A DNA stretch of 64,000 nucleotides from Brevundimonas naejangsanensis (GTDB lineage: Bacteria; Pseudomonadota; Alphaproteobacteria; Caulobacterales; Caulobacteraceae), in the NCBI RefSeq assembly GCF_000635915.2, contig NZ_CP015614.1, forward strand, positions 1,967,501 to 2,031,500. The letters are read 5' to 3'. The notes under the pieces are model-generated. The model worked only from the letters and a program-made list of their open reading frames with translations, did no database searches and was not told the DNA's origin. Of this stretch, positions 42,536 through 52,361 are shown piece after piece. How positions within the stretch are numbered: position 1 is the first letter of the stretch; each line of letters begins with the position of its first letter. The position numbers were made by a program, and so were the translations under genes.

Positions 42536-44233
42536 TTGCGCCCCCTCGCCGCCCTCTGCCTGACCACGGCCCTATTGTCGTCCCCAGCCTTCGCACAGGA
42601 GGCCGCGCGCGAAACCTCCGCCTTCACCCTGTCCAGCGGCACGCCGCGCACGGCGGAGCAACTGGCCCTGCGTTTCGACAAGGCTGACCTGTCCTTCAAA
42701 CTGCTGCCCGAGACGCAGTCGCTGGAAGGCGTCGCCGTTCTAGACTTCACCGCCACAGCGTCGACAGCGGCGGTCGTGGTCGAGTTGGACGCCGTCTTCG
42801 CCATCGCCGCCGTCACCGTGGACGGTCAGGCGGTCGCCGACTGGTCCAACCCCGAGGGGCGGCTGACCATCCCCCTGCCCCGCCCTCTTAAGACCGGGGA
42901 GACGGCCAGCGTCCGCATCGTTTACGCCGGCCGCCCGCATCAGGCCAAGCGCGCACCCTGGGACGGCGGCTTCGTCTGGACGACCACGCCCGACGGCCAG
43001 CCGTGGATCGCCAGCGCGGTTCAGGGCGAGGGCTGCGATCTGTTCTGGCCCTGCATCGATCATCCGCAGGGCGAGCCGGAGCAGGTGGATCTGCACATCA
43101 CCATCCCCTCGACCCTCAGCGCCCCCGCCAACGGGCGCTTTCTGGGCAAGAGCGACAATGGCGACGGCACGACGACCTGGAACTGGACGACGCGCCAGCC
43201 CGACACCTACGCCATCAGCCTGAACGTCGGCCCCTATGTGGAGATGGCCGCCGACTATCACAGCCGGTTCGGCAATGTGATTCCCTTGCGCTTCTGGCGC
43301 CTGGCATCCGCTGATCCGGCCAAGGCGCAGCGCCTGTTCGACGAATTCCCGCAGATACTCGATTTCTATGAGGCGACCATCGGCCCCTTCCCCTTCGGCG
43401 ACGAGAAGATGGGGGTGGTCGAGACCCCGCACCTGGGCATGGAGCACCAGACCATCAACGCCTATGGCAACGGCTATAAGCTGGACGGCAAGGGCTACGA
43501 CTGGCTGCTGCAGCACGAACTGGCGCACGAATGGTTCGGAAATCAGCTGACCAACGCCGACTGGGACGACATGTGGCTGCACGAAGGGTTCGGCACATAC
43601 ATGCAGCCCCTCTACGCCCGCTGGCTGAACGGCGAGCGGGCCATGCAGGCCGAACTTCAGACCATGCGGCTGACCCTGGCGAACCGCTTCCCGGTCGTGT
43701 CCGGCCAGTCGCAGGACGCGGCGACCGTCTATCACGACAAGACCGGCCCGGCGCTGGATCTCTACTATAAGGGCGCGCTGATCGCCCACACCCTGCGCCT
43801 CTACATCCGCGACGACGCCTTCTATGAGAGCCTGCGCCGCCTGGTGTACGGCCGCGCCGACCCCAAGCCGGGGAACTTCCAGCCGCGCTACGCCACGACC
43901 CGCGAGTATATGGCCATCGTCAATGAGGTGACCGGCCGCGACCTGGGCTGGTTCTTCGACGCCTACCTCTATCAGGCCGCCCTGCCCGACCTTGTCATGT
44001 CGCGGCAGGACGACCAGGTCACTCTGGAGTGGAAGACCGGAAACGGCCGCCCCTTCCCCCTGCCGGTCGAGGTCGAGGTGGACGGCGAGCCGCTCGCCTT
44101 GCCCATGACCAACGGCCGCGCGACCTTCACCGCCCCCGAAAGCGCGCACATCCTGCTGGACCCCGGCTCGAAATTACTGAGACGGTTAGAATATCTGGAG
44201 GCGTGGAAAGCCTCGCAGGCGAAGACGAACTAG
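42536..44233 (+). CDS. M1-family zinc aminopeptidase, exported
   Basis: A 565-residue protein with a signal peptide (LCLTTALLSSPAFAQEA). The zinc site is HELAHEWFGN with the third ligand Glu in LHEGFGTYM, about 20 residues later. The exopeptidase motif usually reading GAMEN is LGMEHQ here. The protein is shorter than E. coli PepN and lacks its C-terminal helical domain. The TTG start at 42536 has GGAG 9 bp upstream. It probably trims peptides in the periplasm. Confidence 0.92.
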   Translation: MRPLAALCLTTALLSSPAFAQEAARETSAFTLSSGTPRTAEQLALRFDKADLSFKLLPETQSLEGVAVLDFTATASTAAVVVELDAVFAIAAVTVDGQAVADWSNPEGRLTIPLPRPLKTGETASVRIVYAGRPHQAKRAPWDGGFVWTTTPDGQPWIASAVQGEGCDLFWPCIDHPQGEPEQVDLHITIPSTLSAPANGRFLGKSDNGDGTTTWNWTTRQPDTYAISLNVGPYVEMAADYHSRFGNVIPLRFWRLASADPAKAQRLFDEFPQILDFYEATIGPFPFGDEKMGVVETPHLGMEHQTINAYGNGYKLDGKGYDWLLQHELAHEWFGNQLTNADWDDMWLHEGFGTYMQPLYARWLNGERAMQAELQTMRLTLANRFPVVSGQSQDAATVYHDKTGPALDLYYKGALIAHTLRLYIRDDAFYESLRRLVYGRADPKPGNFQPRYATTREYMAIVNEVTGRDLGWFFDAYLYQAALPDLVMSRQDDQVTLEWKTGNGRPFPLPVEVEVDGEPLALPMTNGRATFTAPESAHILLDPGSKLLRRLEYLEAWKASQAKTN

Positions 44234-44674
44234 CGCCTGCGCGACACTCGCACCGGCCAGGGCGCCCGTTGCCCTATGCCTTGAGCAAGACCTCTAGGCG
44301 CGCCAGGCTAGCTGCGCCCGCTTTGTCGAAAGACGGCGGATGTGAGTTCCCATCGTCCCCAATCCCACGACAGGCTCGACGCAAGCCTGTCGCCTCCAGG
44401 CAGTTTACCGGGGCTAGAGCGATCCGTCCTTCTTGCGCCGCCGCACGGGCCGCCACCCGCGCGGGCCGCCCGAATGTGGCAAATGTGTCAAAGCGACGAA
44501 AATAAAGCGCAAAAAAGGCAAGACTCGACTTCTGGACCTAAACATGGCTTTTTCCGGGCGCTGTCATATGGCTATAGCTAAGCTCACGTCGACGATTGTG
44601 ACGTACGGTAGCGGCCCAGGCTGGGGAAGAACCTTCAGCAATAATGGGCGCGCGTTCTTCAATGGGGGCCTCTT
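44234..44674. other. Intergenic stretch before the second TonB-dependent receptor
   Basis: About 440 bp with no convincing gene. The first half is GC-rich with a short minus frame (44274-44456) that lacks support. The second half is AT-richer, with a run AAAAAAGGCAAGA and a possible leader for the downstream receptor. No repeat of a known family was seen. Confidence 0.5.
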
Positions 44675-47623
44675 TTGAAAAAGAGATTTATGCGCGAGCA
44701 GTTGCTCGCAACGACAATAATCGGGGGAGCTGCGCTGGGCTTCATGGCGGCCACGCCTGTCATGGCGCAATCTGTCAGCGAGGAAGTGTCCGAGGTCAGC
44801 GCGATCGTCGTGACCGGCTCGCGCATCCGCCAGCCGGGCTATGAGGCGGCCAGCCCGATCTCATCGGTAGGGGCCGAAGAGATCGCCCTGGAGCAACCGG
44901 TCGCGGTCGAAGAACTGGTCAAGGACCTGCCGGCCGCCGTTCCGGCTGTCGGTTCGGCCACCAACAACGGCTCGGGCGGCGGCGCGACCATCAACCTGCG
45001 CGGCCTGGGCACCAACCGTACGCTGGTGCTGATCAACGGCCGCCGCGTTGTGCCGTTCAACCTGGCCGGCGTCGTCGACACCAACACCATCCCGGTGGCG
45101 CTGGTCGAGCGCATCGACGTCGTCTCGGGCGGCGCCTCGGCCGTGTACGGCGCTGACGCCGTCGCCGGCGTCGTCAACTTCATCCTCAAGGACAACTTCG
45201 AAGGGGTGGAGTTTGCTTCATCCTACGGCATGTCCGAAGAAAACGACGCCATCCGTCGTAAAGTCGACCTGACCATCGGCGGCAACTTCGCCGACGACCG
45301 CGGCAACGCCGTCGTCAGCTTCGGCTACACCAAGACCGACCCGCTGTATCAGGATCAGCGTCCGTGGGGCCTGGTCGCGCGCTCGTCGAACACTGGCGCT
45401 CCGCTCGGTTCGGGCACCTCGGTCCCCGGCCGCTTTGGCGTGACGCCCGTCGCTGGCGGGACCCCGCTGCCGTCCGGCGCCGAAATCAATCCGGCCACTG
45501 GCGCCCTGATCGGCGCGGGCTCGCCCGGCTACAACTCGGCGGGTTATAACTACAACCCGTTCAACCTGTATCAGACGCCGCTGAGCCGTTATCAGATCAA
45601 CGCCCTGGGATCCTACAAGATCAGCCCGGCGGCCGAGGTCTACAGCCACCTGACCTACGTCCAGAGCAACGTCTCGCTGGACAACGCTCCGACCGGGACG
45701 TTCGGCAACACCTACAGCGTGCCGATCGGCAACCCGCTCATCCCTGAACCGATGCGCCAGCAGCTCTGCGCGGCGCGCGGCATCCCGGCCGCCAGCTGCG
45801 TCCCCGGCGCCGCCGGTTCCACCATCGTTCCGCTGACCATCAACCGTCGCTTCACCGAGATGGGCAGCCGCCCGGTGGACTATGAGAACAAGACGGTTCA
45901 ACTGCTGGCCGGCATCCGCGGCGACATCGGCGCCAGCTGGAACTACGACGTCTACGCCTCGCACGGCGAGACCGAGCAGCTGGTGACGCGTCGTGACTGG
46001 GGCTCGCTCTCCAAGCTGCGCAATGCGCTGAACACGACCTCGGCCACCCAGTGTATCGCTCCGGGCACCACCACCCCGGTGGCCGGCTGCGTGCCGATCA
46101 ACGTCTTCGGCGCCGAAGGCTCGATCACCCAAGCGATGATCGACTACATCAACCTGGCCTCGATCAATAAGACCTCGATCGACCAGGACGTGATCTCGGG
46201 CTCGATCTCGGGCGTCCTGCCTGAGCAGCTGAGCAGCCCGTGGGCCGCCCGCCCGATCGCGACGGCCTTCGGCCTGGAATGGCGTCGTTCCGGCGCCGCC
46301 ACGCGCGCCGATGCTCCGTCCCAGATCAACGGCGAAGTCCTGGGCACCGGGGCCCCGGTTCCGGATCGTGAAGGCCAGTTCGAAATGCGCGAAGCCTTCG
46401 CCGAACTGTCGATCCCGCTGGTCGAGAACCTGCCCTTCGTCCAGAGCCTGAACCTGGAAGCGGGCTACCGCTACACCGAGTTTGAAGCCTCGGGCGCCAA
46501 GACCGACTACGGCAGCTACAAGATCGGCGGCGACTGGTCGCCGATCGAGGACGTCCGCGTCCGCGCCATGTTCCAGCGCGCCACCCGCGCCCCGAACATC
46601 GGCGAGTTGTTCAACCCGCAGGTCACCGGCCTGAGCAACCTGGCCGTCGACCCCTGCCAAGGCGCCAGCATCAACGCGGGCCAAGCCACCGCGGCCGGCA
46701 CGCTCAGCAATCTGTGCCGTCTGACGGGCGTTCCGACCGCAGCCGTCGGCTTCGTCGCGCCGCCGAACTCGGGCCAGGTCAACGTGCTCACCGGCGGCAA
46801 CCCGAACCTGGGGCCGGAAGAAGCCGACACCTGGACCATCGGCGCCGTCTGGCAACCGGCCTTCGTGCCGAGCCTGCGTCTGAGCCTGGACTACTACGAC
46901 ATCAAGATCGACAAGACCGTCAGCAGCAACAGCGTCAATGACGTCATCCAGGGCTGCTACAGCACGGCTTTGAACCCGAGCTTGACGTTCAACGAGTTCT
47001 GTCAGCTCATCGGCCGCAACACGGCCAACGGCACGCTGAACGGCGTTGAATCCCCGGGCGTGGCCCTGCTGCTGTCCAACCTGGGCAATGAGCGGGTGTC
47101 GGGCTTCGACCTGGCGGCCAACTATCGCGTCGAACTGTCGGACTACGGCTTCGGCGACGTCGGCCGGATCGACCTGAGCGTCAACGGCAACATCGTCACC
47201 AAGAACGAGAGCCAGGCCACCCCGTCGTCGATCCTGCGCGACTGCGTCGGCTTCTACTCGACCTCGTGCGGCGAGCCGCGCCTGAAGCAGCGTTGGACCA
47301 GCCGTGCGACCTGGTCGCTGGGCGACTACGCCGCCTCGCTGCAGTGGCGTCACCTGGACGGCGCCGTGGTCGAACCGGGCACCGGCAACTGGTACGCCCC
47401 CTACGCCAAGATCGACGCCTACAACTACTTCGATCTGACCGCGCGTTGGGACCTCACCGAAACCGTGCGCTTCACGGCGACGGTCAACAACCTGCTGAAC
47501 GAGGCGCCCCCCGAGGTCGGCTCGAACATCGGCACCACGGCGTCCAACAACGGGAACACCTTCCCGCAGACCTATGATGCGATTGGCCGCTACTACACCT
47601 TCGGCCTGCGTCTGAAGTTCTAA
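44675..47623 (+). CDS. Large TonB-dependent outer-membrane receptor
   Basis: A 982-residue receptor. A signal peptide (GGAALGFMAATPVMAQS) is followed by AIVVTGSRIRQPG (TonB-box region). The plug has INLRGLGTNRTLVLINGRR, VERIDVVSGGASAVYGADA and VAGVVNFILK, the form common in Caulobacter and Xanthomonas receptors for plant-derived or peptide ligands. It ends with YTFGLRLKF, a terminal beta strand with Phe. The TTG at 44675 and the ATG at 44690 (preceded by AAGAGA) are both possible starts. Confidence 0.93.
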   Translation: MKKRFMREQLLATTIIGGAALGFMAATPVMAQSVSEEVSEVSAIVVTGSRIRQPGYEAASPISSVGAEEIALEQPVAVEELVKDLPAAVPAVGSATNNGSGGGATINLRGLGTNRTLVLINGRRVVPFNLAGVVDTNTIPVALVERIDVVSGGASAVYGADAVAGVVNFILKDNFEGVEFASSYGMSEENDAIRRKVDLTIGGNFADDRGNAVVSFGYTKTDPLYQDQRPWGLVARSSNTGAPLGSGTSVPGRFGVTPVAGGTPLPSGAEINPATGALIGAGSPGYNSAGYNYNPFNLYQTPLSRYQINALGSYKISPAAEVYSHLTYVQSNVSLDNAPTGTFGNTYSVPIGNPLIPEPMRQQLCAARGIPAASCVPGAAGSTIVPLTINRRFTEMGSRPVDYENKTVQLLAGIRGDIGASWNYDVYASHGETEQLVTRRDWGSLSKLRNALNTTSATQCIAPGTTTPVAGCVPINVFGAEGSITQAMIDYINLASINKTSIDQDVISGSISGVLPEQLSSPWAARPIATAFGLEWRRSGAATRADAPSQINGEVLGTGAPVPDREGQFEMREAFAELSIPLVENLPFVQSLNLEAGYRYTEFEASGAKTDYGSYKIGGDWSPIEDVRVRAMFQRATRAPNIGELFNPQVTGLSNLAVDPCQGASINAGQATAAGTLSNLCRLTGVPTAAVGFVAPPNSGQVNVLTGGNPNLGPEEADTWTIGAVWQPAFVPSLRLSLDYYDIKIDKTVSSNSVNDVIQGCYSTALNPSLTFNEFCQLIGRNTANGTLNGVESPGVALLLSNLGNERVSGFDLAANYRVELSDYGFGDVGRIDLSVNGNIVTKNESQATPSSILRDCVGFYSTSCGEPRLKQRWTSRATWSLGDYAASLQWRHLDGAVVEPGTGNWYAPYAKIDAYNYFDLTARWDLTETVRFTATVNNLLNEAPPEVGSNIGTTASNNGNTFPQTYDAIGRYYTFGLRLKF

Positions 47624-47644
47624 TCGGAACGAAGGTCAAACAGG

Positions 47645-47672
47645 GCGACGGGAAGCATTCGCTTTCCGTCGC
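47645..47672 (+). terminator. Hairpin after the TonB-dependent receptor
   Basis: GCGACGGGAAGC and GCTTTCCGTCGC pair around ATTC, 21 bp after the stop. A second hairpin follows at 47691-47718. Confidence 0.55.
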
Positions 47673-47690
47673 TTCTGGAGCTGAAAACTT

Positions 47691-47718
47691 CAAGGCTCGC
47701 CTCGGCGGGCCTTTTTTC
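47691..47718. terminator. Terminator between receptor and HNH genes
   Basis: AAGGCTCGCC...GGCGGGCCTT is followed by TTTTTC on the forward strand. It is the likely terminator of the receptor gene. Confidence 0.75.
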
Positions 47719-47730
47719 ATGCCGCCCGGC

Positions 47731-48300
47731 CTAGGGTTCCAGCTCGATGTCCCAGTAGAGATAGTCGAGCCAGCTCTGGTGCAGGAAGTGCGGCGGGAAA
47801 CGACGTCCCGCCTGTTGCAGCTGCCAGGCGCTGGGTTGGTGGGCGGTGCGGCGCAGGGGCATCTGCGCCTGGCCGGGCGTGCGGCCGCCCTTCTTCAGGT
47901 TGCAGGGTCCGCAAGCGGCGACGATGTTCTGCCACGTCGTGCGCCCGCCGCGCGAGCGCGGGATGACGTGATCGAAGGTCAGGTCCTGGGACGTGCCCGG
48001 CTCGCCGCAGTACTGACAGGCGAAACCGTCGCGCAGGAAGACGTTGAAACGGGTGAAGGCCGGCTTGCGGTCCTGGTCCACATAGGACTTCAGGCAGACC
48101 ACGCTGGGCAGCTGCATCTCCAGCGAGGGGCTTCGCACGACCTTGTCATAGGTGGCGACCACGTCGACGCGGTCCTGCCACACGGCCTTGACCACCTCTT
48201 CCCAGGGCCAAAGCGACAAAGGGAAGTAGGACAAGGGCCTGAAATCGGCGTTCAGCACCAGGGCTGGAAAGCCGGACGGCGGACGGGTCAGGACCTGCAT
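47731..48300 (-). CDS. HNH endonuclease family protein
   Basis: A 189-residue protein widespread in alphaproteobacteria. The HNH core shows CQYCGE, LTFDHVIPRSRGG, TTWQNIVAACGPCNLKK, with two CxxC zinc pairs around the His/Asn residues. It begins PALVLNADFRPLSYFPLSLWPW, the conserved lead of this subgroup. Substrate unknown; not part of any recognisable restriction system. Confidence 0.9.
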   Translation of the reverse strand: MQVLTRPPSGFPALVLNADFRPLSYFPLSLWPWEEVVKAVWQDRVDVVATYDKVVRSPSLEMQLPSVVCLKSYVDQDRKPAFTRFNVFLRDGFACQYCGEPGTSQDLTFDHVIPRSRGGRTTWQNIVAACGPCNLKKGGRTPGQAQMPLRRTAHQPSAWQLQQAGRRFPPHFLHQSWLDYLYWDIELEP

Positions 48301-48440
48301 CAGGCCCTCCCGCAGATACGGGGGGTTATCGACGCGACAGGACTGAAGACACGTCTCCTTCCTTGGTCTGATGGCGAAACCCTACGCCTGATTCTCCCGC
48401 ATCGCCATGACAGATACGGCGCGTTTTCGTGACGCGGCGG

Positions 48441-48839
48441 TCAGAACTCCTCGACCAGTTCAAAGCGTTCGCAGACCACCTTCATGCCCGGCGCCCAGGT
48501 GCCTTCGCGGCGGAAATAGGCCTCATGGGCGTGGTGCCACCATTCGTAGCTCAGGTCGCCCTCCCCCTCGGCCCGGGCGAAGTCCTCGCTAACCTGCTCG
48601 AAGGGCATGATCTCGACCTCGGTCGTACGGATCGCGCAGCGAGGAACGCCGGCGCCGTCCAGAATGACGCTGACCTCGCCCACGGTCGGCATGATGTCGG
48701 CCTCGCACGACGCCAGCGACGAACAGGTCGCGCGCTTGCCGCCGGCCAGCACCAGGGCCAGCAATTCATCAGCCAGTTCAGGGCTGTCGCCAAAGGGCCA
48801 ACGGGGCGCGGCTGCATAGGCGGCAGGAAGGTCGTTCAT
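48441..48839 (-). CDS. ASCH-domain protein
   Basis: A 132-residue protein with the ASCH pattern: LVLAGGKRATCSSLASCEAD, VSVILDGAGVPRCAIRTTEVE and EGEGDLSYEWWHHAHEAYF. ASCH folds bind RNA or modified nucleosides; some hydrolyse N4-acetylcytidine. The conserved Lys-Thr in GGKRAT fits. It lies 21 bp downstream of the TRIC-family gene on the minus strand. Confidence 0.86.
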   Translation of the reverse strand: MNDLPAAYAAAPRWPFGDSPELADELLALVLAGGKRATCSSLASCEADIMPTVGEVSVILDGAGVPRCAIRTTEVEIMPFEQVSEDFARAEGEGDLSYEWWHHAHEAYFRREGTWAPGMKVVCERFELVEEF

Positions 48840-48860
48840 CTGCGTTCTCGTCAGTTGGGT

Positions 48861-49523
48861 TCAATATCGCGAAGCGGCGGTTGGGAAGGCGGGCAGGCTC
48901 CAGCCCCATTTCAGAGCGCCGGCCCGCACGCCGAACCCGGCCACGACAGCCACCGCCACAGCGGGCCATGTGGGAAGGCTCACGGCCTTCAGCCCGACGA
49001 ACAGGGCCGCCGAGACCAGGGCGGCGGTGATGTTCAGCTCGCGCCGCAGCAGGATGGAGGGCTGGTGCGCCAGCACGTCGCGCACAATGCCGCCGAAACA
49101 GGCTGTCAGCACGCCCATGACGATGCAGATCAACGGCGTCACGCCATAGGACGCCGCCTTGGCCGCCCCCATGACGCCATAGGCCGCCAGCCCGACCGCA
49201 TCCAGCCACAGCAAGGCCCGGAACCGCCACGAGCGCGCGCCCAGCAGCCAGAAGCCGACGGCCACCGCCACACAAACCGCCACATAGACCCAGTCCTGCA
49301 CCCAGAAGACCGGCGCCCCGATCAACAGGTCGCGCAGGGTGCCCCCGCCCATGCCGGTGACGGCGGCGAAAAAGGCAAAGGTCAGAACATCGTGCTTGGC
49401 CCGGGACGCCGCCAGGGCGCCGGTGGCGGCGAACACGGCCACGCCCGCGAAATCCAGCAGCGGCAGCACCGCAGCCGGACGAACCAGGTCTGCGCCCGCG
49501 ATCGGCTCCAACATCGTCATCAT
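48861..49523 (-). CDS. TRIC-family (UPF0126) cation channel-like protein
   Basis: A 220-residue protein made of two three-helix repeats. Each repeat carries the glycine-rich motif GMGGGTLRDLL (near residue 57) or CFGGIVRDVLA (near 143), as in bacterial TRIC channels. It probably conducts K+ or similar ions in the inner membrane. Starts at 49523 or 49514 are equally possible. Confidence 0.88.
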   Translation of the reverse strand: MMTMLEPIAGADLVRPAAVLPLLDFAGVAVFAATGALAASRAKHDVLTFAFFAAVTGMGGGTLRDLLIGAPVFWVQDWVYVAVCVAVAVGFWLLGARSWRFRALLWLDAVGLAAYGVMGAAKAASYGVTPLICIVMGVLTACFGGIVRDVLAHQPSILLRRELNITAALVSAALFVGLKAVSLPTWPAVAVAVVAGFGVRAGALKWGWSLPAFPTAASRY

Positions 49524-49583
49524 CCCCAGGGCGCCGCCGGGCGCCGTCTTCGGGGTCGCCCCCAGCCTTCATGAAGACGAGGA

Positions 49584-50237
49584 TCAGGCGCCCTCGTCCA
49601 GCGCGATTTCGCCGCGCCGAACGCCACCATACCACCCCCAGAGCAAATGCGCCGCCACCGCGCGATGCGGCCGCCAGATCTCGGCCCGGGCGTAGGCCTG
49701 TTTCTCATTTGGACGGTCCTCGGCGCGGTCCGCCCAGCGCATGGCCTCCTGCAGGGCCACGTCGCCGCCGGGGAAGACGTCCTGTCGCCCCTCGCAGAAC
49801 ATCAGGAAGGTCTCGGCCGTCCACCGCCCCACCCCCTTGATGGCCACAAGGGCGGCGATGGCCTCGGCGTCGTCCAACCGCTCCAGATGGTCGAAGTCGA
49901 TATGACCCTCGGTCTGGGCGCGGGCGATCTCATGGCCGTACTTCGCCTTCTGGCCGGACAAGCCGAAGCTCCGCAGCGTCTCGACATCGCGCGCCAGAAC
50001 CGCCTCGGGCGTCACCTGCCCGTCCAGCCCCTCGACCACCCGTCTCCAGATCGAGGCGGCGGCCGCCACCGAAACCTGCTGCTCGACAATCATGCGGAAC
50101 AGGCCCTCATAGCCGCCGGGCCTCAACCGCCATTCAAACACGGGCGTCGAGGCGTGGGCGCGCGCCAGGGCCGGATCGGCGGCGGCCAGAGCCTCGCGGG
50201 CGGCGGCGACGGAGGCGGGAGACGGAGCAAGGGCCAT
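49584..50237 (-). CDS. DNA-3-methyladenine glycosylase, HhH-GPD type
   Basis: A 217-residue base-excision repair enzyme. The helix-hairpin-helix reads LVAIKGVGRWTAETFLMF and the catalytic aspartate follows in VFPGGDVALQEAM. There is no Fe-S cluster motif. It resembles the AlkA/MagIII group and removes alkylated purines. It is divergent from the JmjC-like gene. Confidence 0.9.
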   Translation of the reverse strand: MALAPSPASVAAAREALAAADPALARAHASTPVFEWRLRPGGYEGLFRMIVEQQVSVAAAASIWRRVVEGLDGQVTPEAVLARDVETLRSFGLSGQKAKYGHEIARAQTEGHIDFDHLERLDDAEAIAALVAIKGVGRWTAETFLMFCEGRQDVFPGGDVALQEAMRWADRAEDRPNEKQAYARAEIWRPHRAVAAHLLWGWYGGVRRGEIALDEGA

Positions 50238-50281
50238 GGGATCGTATCGACAGAAAAACGGCGCCGCTTTAGCATCGCGCC

Positions 50282-51415
50282 ATGCGTACCTTGGACGATC
50301 TTCTCCACCCGATCACGCCTGATCGTTTCTTCGCCGAATTCCACGGCCGAAAACCGCTGCATATCCCCGCGGAAGCAGGCGCCGCCAAGCGGGCCCTGCT
50401 GGACTGGTCGACGTTCAACGGCCTGCTGAACCAGCCCTCGATCTGGACGGCCCAGAGCCTGAAACTGGTGCAGAACACCCAGCCCGTGCCGCCCGAACGC
50501 TATTGCCGCACCGTCCAGACCCAATCCGGGCCGGCCTTCCGCCCCGATCCGGCCAAGGTGGCGCTGTTCGTCGCCGAGGGGGCCAGCCTGATCGCCGGCG
50601 ACGTGCAGGATCTGACCCAGCCGATCGCCGAACTGTCCTCGATCCTCGGCCGCACCTTCGCCGCCAGTGCGGGCGCCAATATCTATTGCTCGTTCAAGGG
50701 GGTGCAGGCTTTCGGCGCCCATTTCGACCTGACGGATGTCTTCGCCGTTCAGACCGAGGGCGAGAAACTGTGGCGCATCTATGAGAACCGCGCCGACGCC
50801 CCGGTCGAGATGCCGTCCGACGTCGGCGACATGCGCCGCTGGTTCGACCAGACCAAGGGCCGCCTGCTGGCCGAGGTGATGATGCGGCCGGGCGACGTGC
50901 TTTACCTGCCGCGCGGCTGCTACCACGACGCCCTGGCCCAGGACGCGGCGTCGCTGCACATCACCTTCTCCATCGCCGCCTTGCATGGCCGCATCCTTTT
51001 CAACCTGCTGGAACAGGCCGCCATGCAGGACCCCGCCTTCCGGGCCTATCTGCCGCCATCCGGTCAGGACGGCGGCCGCGCCCTGCAACAGCACCTGGCG
51101 GGCCTGGGGCAGCGGCTGGCGCAACTGGCCGCCTCATCCGCCTTCCGCGATGAGATCGCCATGGCGCAGGAACGGCTGACGCCGCGCGCCCATCGCTTCA
51201 CCCTGCCCCATCGCGAAGCGCTGACCCGCTACAGCCGCACCGCCATGACGGCCCCCGCCTACGCCGGGCCTGTGGCCCACGCCATGCACTGGGCGCTGTC
51301 GCAGCACGTCTTCAGCCTTGAAGACCTGATCGCCCAGTTCGACTTCGTGTCCGAGGTCGACATCCGCGCCGCCGTGGATCAGGCGGAGAAAGCAGGAGCG
51401 TTGAAGCGGGTCTGA
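50282..51415 (+). CDS. JmjC-like cupin protein (possible 2-oxoglutarate oxygenase)
   Basis: A 377-residue protein. The cupin core has AHFDLTDVF (HxD iron ligands, near residue 147) and RPGDVLYLPRGCYHDAL (third His). The opening FFAEFHGRKPLHIP matches the YcfD/ROX ribosomal-oxygenase group. A C-terminal winged-helix-like region ends LEDLIAQFDFVSEVDIRAAVD. Its substrate could be a ribosomal protein, by family, but is not shown. It lies 17 bp upstream of gluQ. Confidence 0.82.
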   Translation: MRTLDDLLHPITPDRFFAEFHGRKPLHIPAEAGAAKRALLDWSTFNGLLNQPSIWTAQSLKLVQNTQPVPPERYCRTVQTQSGPAFRPDPAKVALFVAEGASLIAGDVQDLTQPIAELSSILGRTFAASAGANIYCSFKGVQAFGAHFDLTDVFAVQTEGEKLWRIYENRADAPVEMPSDVGDMRRWFDQTKGRLLAEVMMRPGDVLYLPRGCYHDALAQDAASLHITFSIAALHGRILFNLLEQAAMQDPAFRAYLPPSGQDGGRALQQHLAGLGQRLAQLAASSAFRDEIAMAQERLTPRAHRFTLPHREALTRYSRTAMTAPAYAGPVAHAMHWALSQHVFSLEDLIAQFDFVSEVDIRAAVDQAEKAGALKRV

Positions 51416-51432
51416 CCCGTTTCGCCGACGCC

Positions 51433-52281
51433 ATGTTCGTCACCCGTTTCGCGCCTTCACCTACCGGCCGTCTGCACAAGGGCCATGCCTTCTCGGCCCT
51501 GACGGCCTGGCGGGCGGCGAAGGATGCGGGCGGGCGCTTCCTGCTGCGGATCGAGGACATCGACCCGACGCGATGTCGGCCCGAGTTCGAGGTCGGGATC
51601 TTCGAGGATCTGGCCTGGCTGGGGCTGGATTGGGAGACGCCGGTGCGGCGCCAGTCCGATCACCTGGCCGACTACGCCGCCGTGGTCGAGGCGCTGGAGC
51701 GGCGAGGCCTGCTCTACCGCTGTTTCCGCACCCGCAAGGAGATATTGGACGCCATCGGCGATGCGCCTCACGGCCCCGCCGAGGCCGCCCGGCCCGGCCC
51801 GCACCCGGCCGACGAGGAGGCGCGCCTGCTGGCTGAAGGGCGCCCCTTCGCCTGGCGGCTGTCGCTGGATCGCGCCAGGGAGGCGCTGGGCGGCGCCGCC
51901 TGGGACGGCTTGAACTTCATCGAGGAAGGCTCAGGCCCCGACGGCGAAAGCGGGCGCATCAAGGCGCGGCCGGAGACGGCGGGCGACGTCGTGCTGGCCC
52001 GCAAGGACGCGGGAACGGCCTATCACCTGGCGGTGACGCACGACGACGCCCTGCAGAAGGTCAGCCATGTCATTCGCGGCCAGGACCTGTTCGAAGCGAC
52101 CCATATCCAGCGGTTGATCCAGGCCCTGATGGGCTGGCCCGCGCCCGTTTATCGCCACCACCGCCTCCTGGCCGGACCGGACGGCCGCCGCTACGCCAAG
52201 CGCGACCGCTCCGTCACCCTGGCCGAGTTGCGGGCGAGCGGCCTGACGCCGGATCGCCTGCGGGCGGAGCTGACGCCATGA
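51433..52281 (+). CDS. gluQ: Glutamyl-Q tRNA(Asp) synthetase
   Basis: A 282-residue truncated GluRS paralogue that glutamylates queuosine at position 34 of tRNA-Asp. The HIGH-like motif is PTGRLHKGHA and the KMSKS-like motif is YAKRDRS. It lacks the anticodon-binding domain, as expected. The zinc-binding cysteines of the E. coli enzyme are mostly absent (only Cys in YRCFRTR). It probably shares a transcript with the JmjC-like gene. Confidence 0.94.
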   Translation: MFVTRFAPSPTGRLHKGHAFSALTAWRAAKDAGGRFLLRIEDIDPTRCRPEFEVGIFEDLAWLGLDWETPVRRQSDHLADYAAVVEALERRGLLYRCFRTRKEILDAIGDAPHGPAEAARPGPHPADEEARLLAEGRPFAWRLSLDRAREALGGAAWDGLNFIEEGSGPDGESGRIKARPETAGDVVLARKDAGTAYHLAVTHDDALQKVSHVIRGQDLFEATHIQRLIQALMGWPAPVYRHHRLLAGPDGRRYAKRDRSVTLAELRASGLTPDRLRAELTP

Positions 52282-52301
52282 GTTCACGGCAAGCGCCCAA
52301 C

Positions 52302-52336
52302 AAAAAAGACGCGGAGGTCGCCCTCCGCGTCTCTTC
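52302..52336. terminator. Terminator after the cold-shock gene
   Basis: AAAAAAGACGCGGAGG and CCTCCGCGTCTCTT form an 11-bp stem. The A-tract supports use from the minus strand (cold-shock gene), while the forward side also follows gluQ. Confidence 0.85.
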
Positions 52337-52361
52337 GTAGAATCCTTTAGGATTCTTGGCC

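Noticed and set aside
44274-44456. Minus-strand 60-residue reading frame before the second TonB-dependent receptor
   Set aside because: No ribosome binding site, no signal and no recognisable family; composition resembles random GC-rich sequence.
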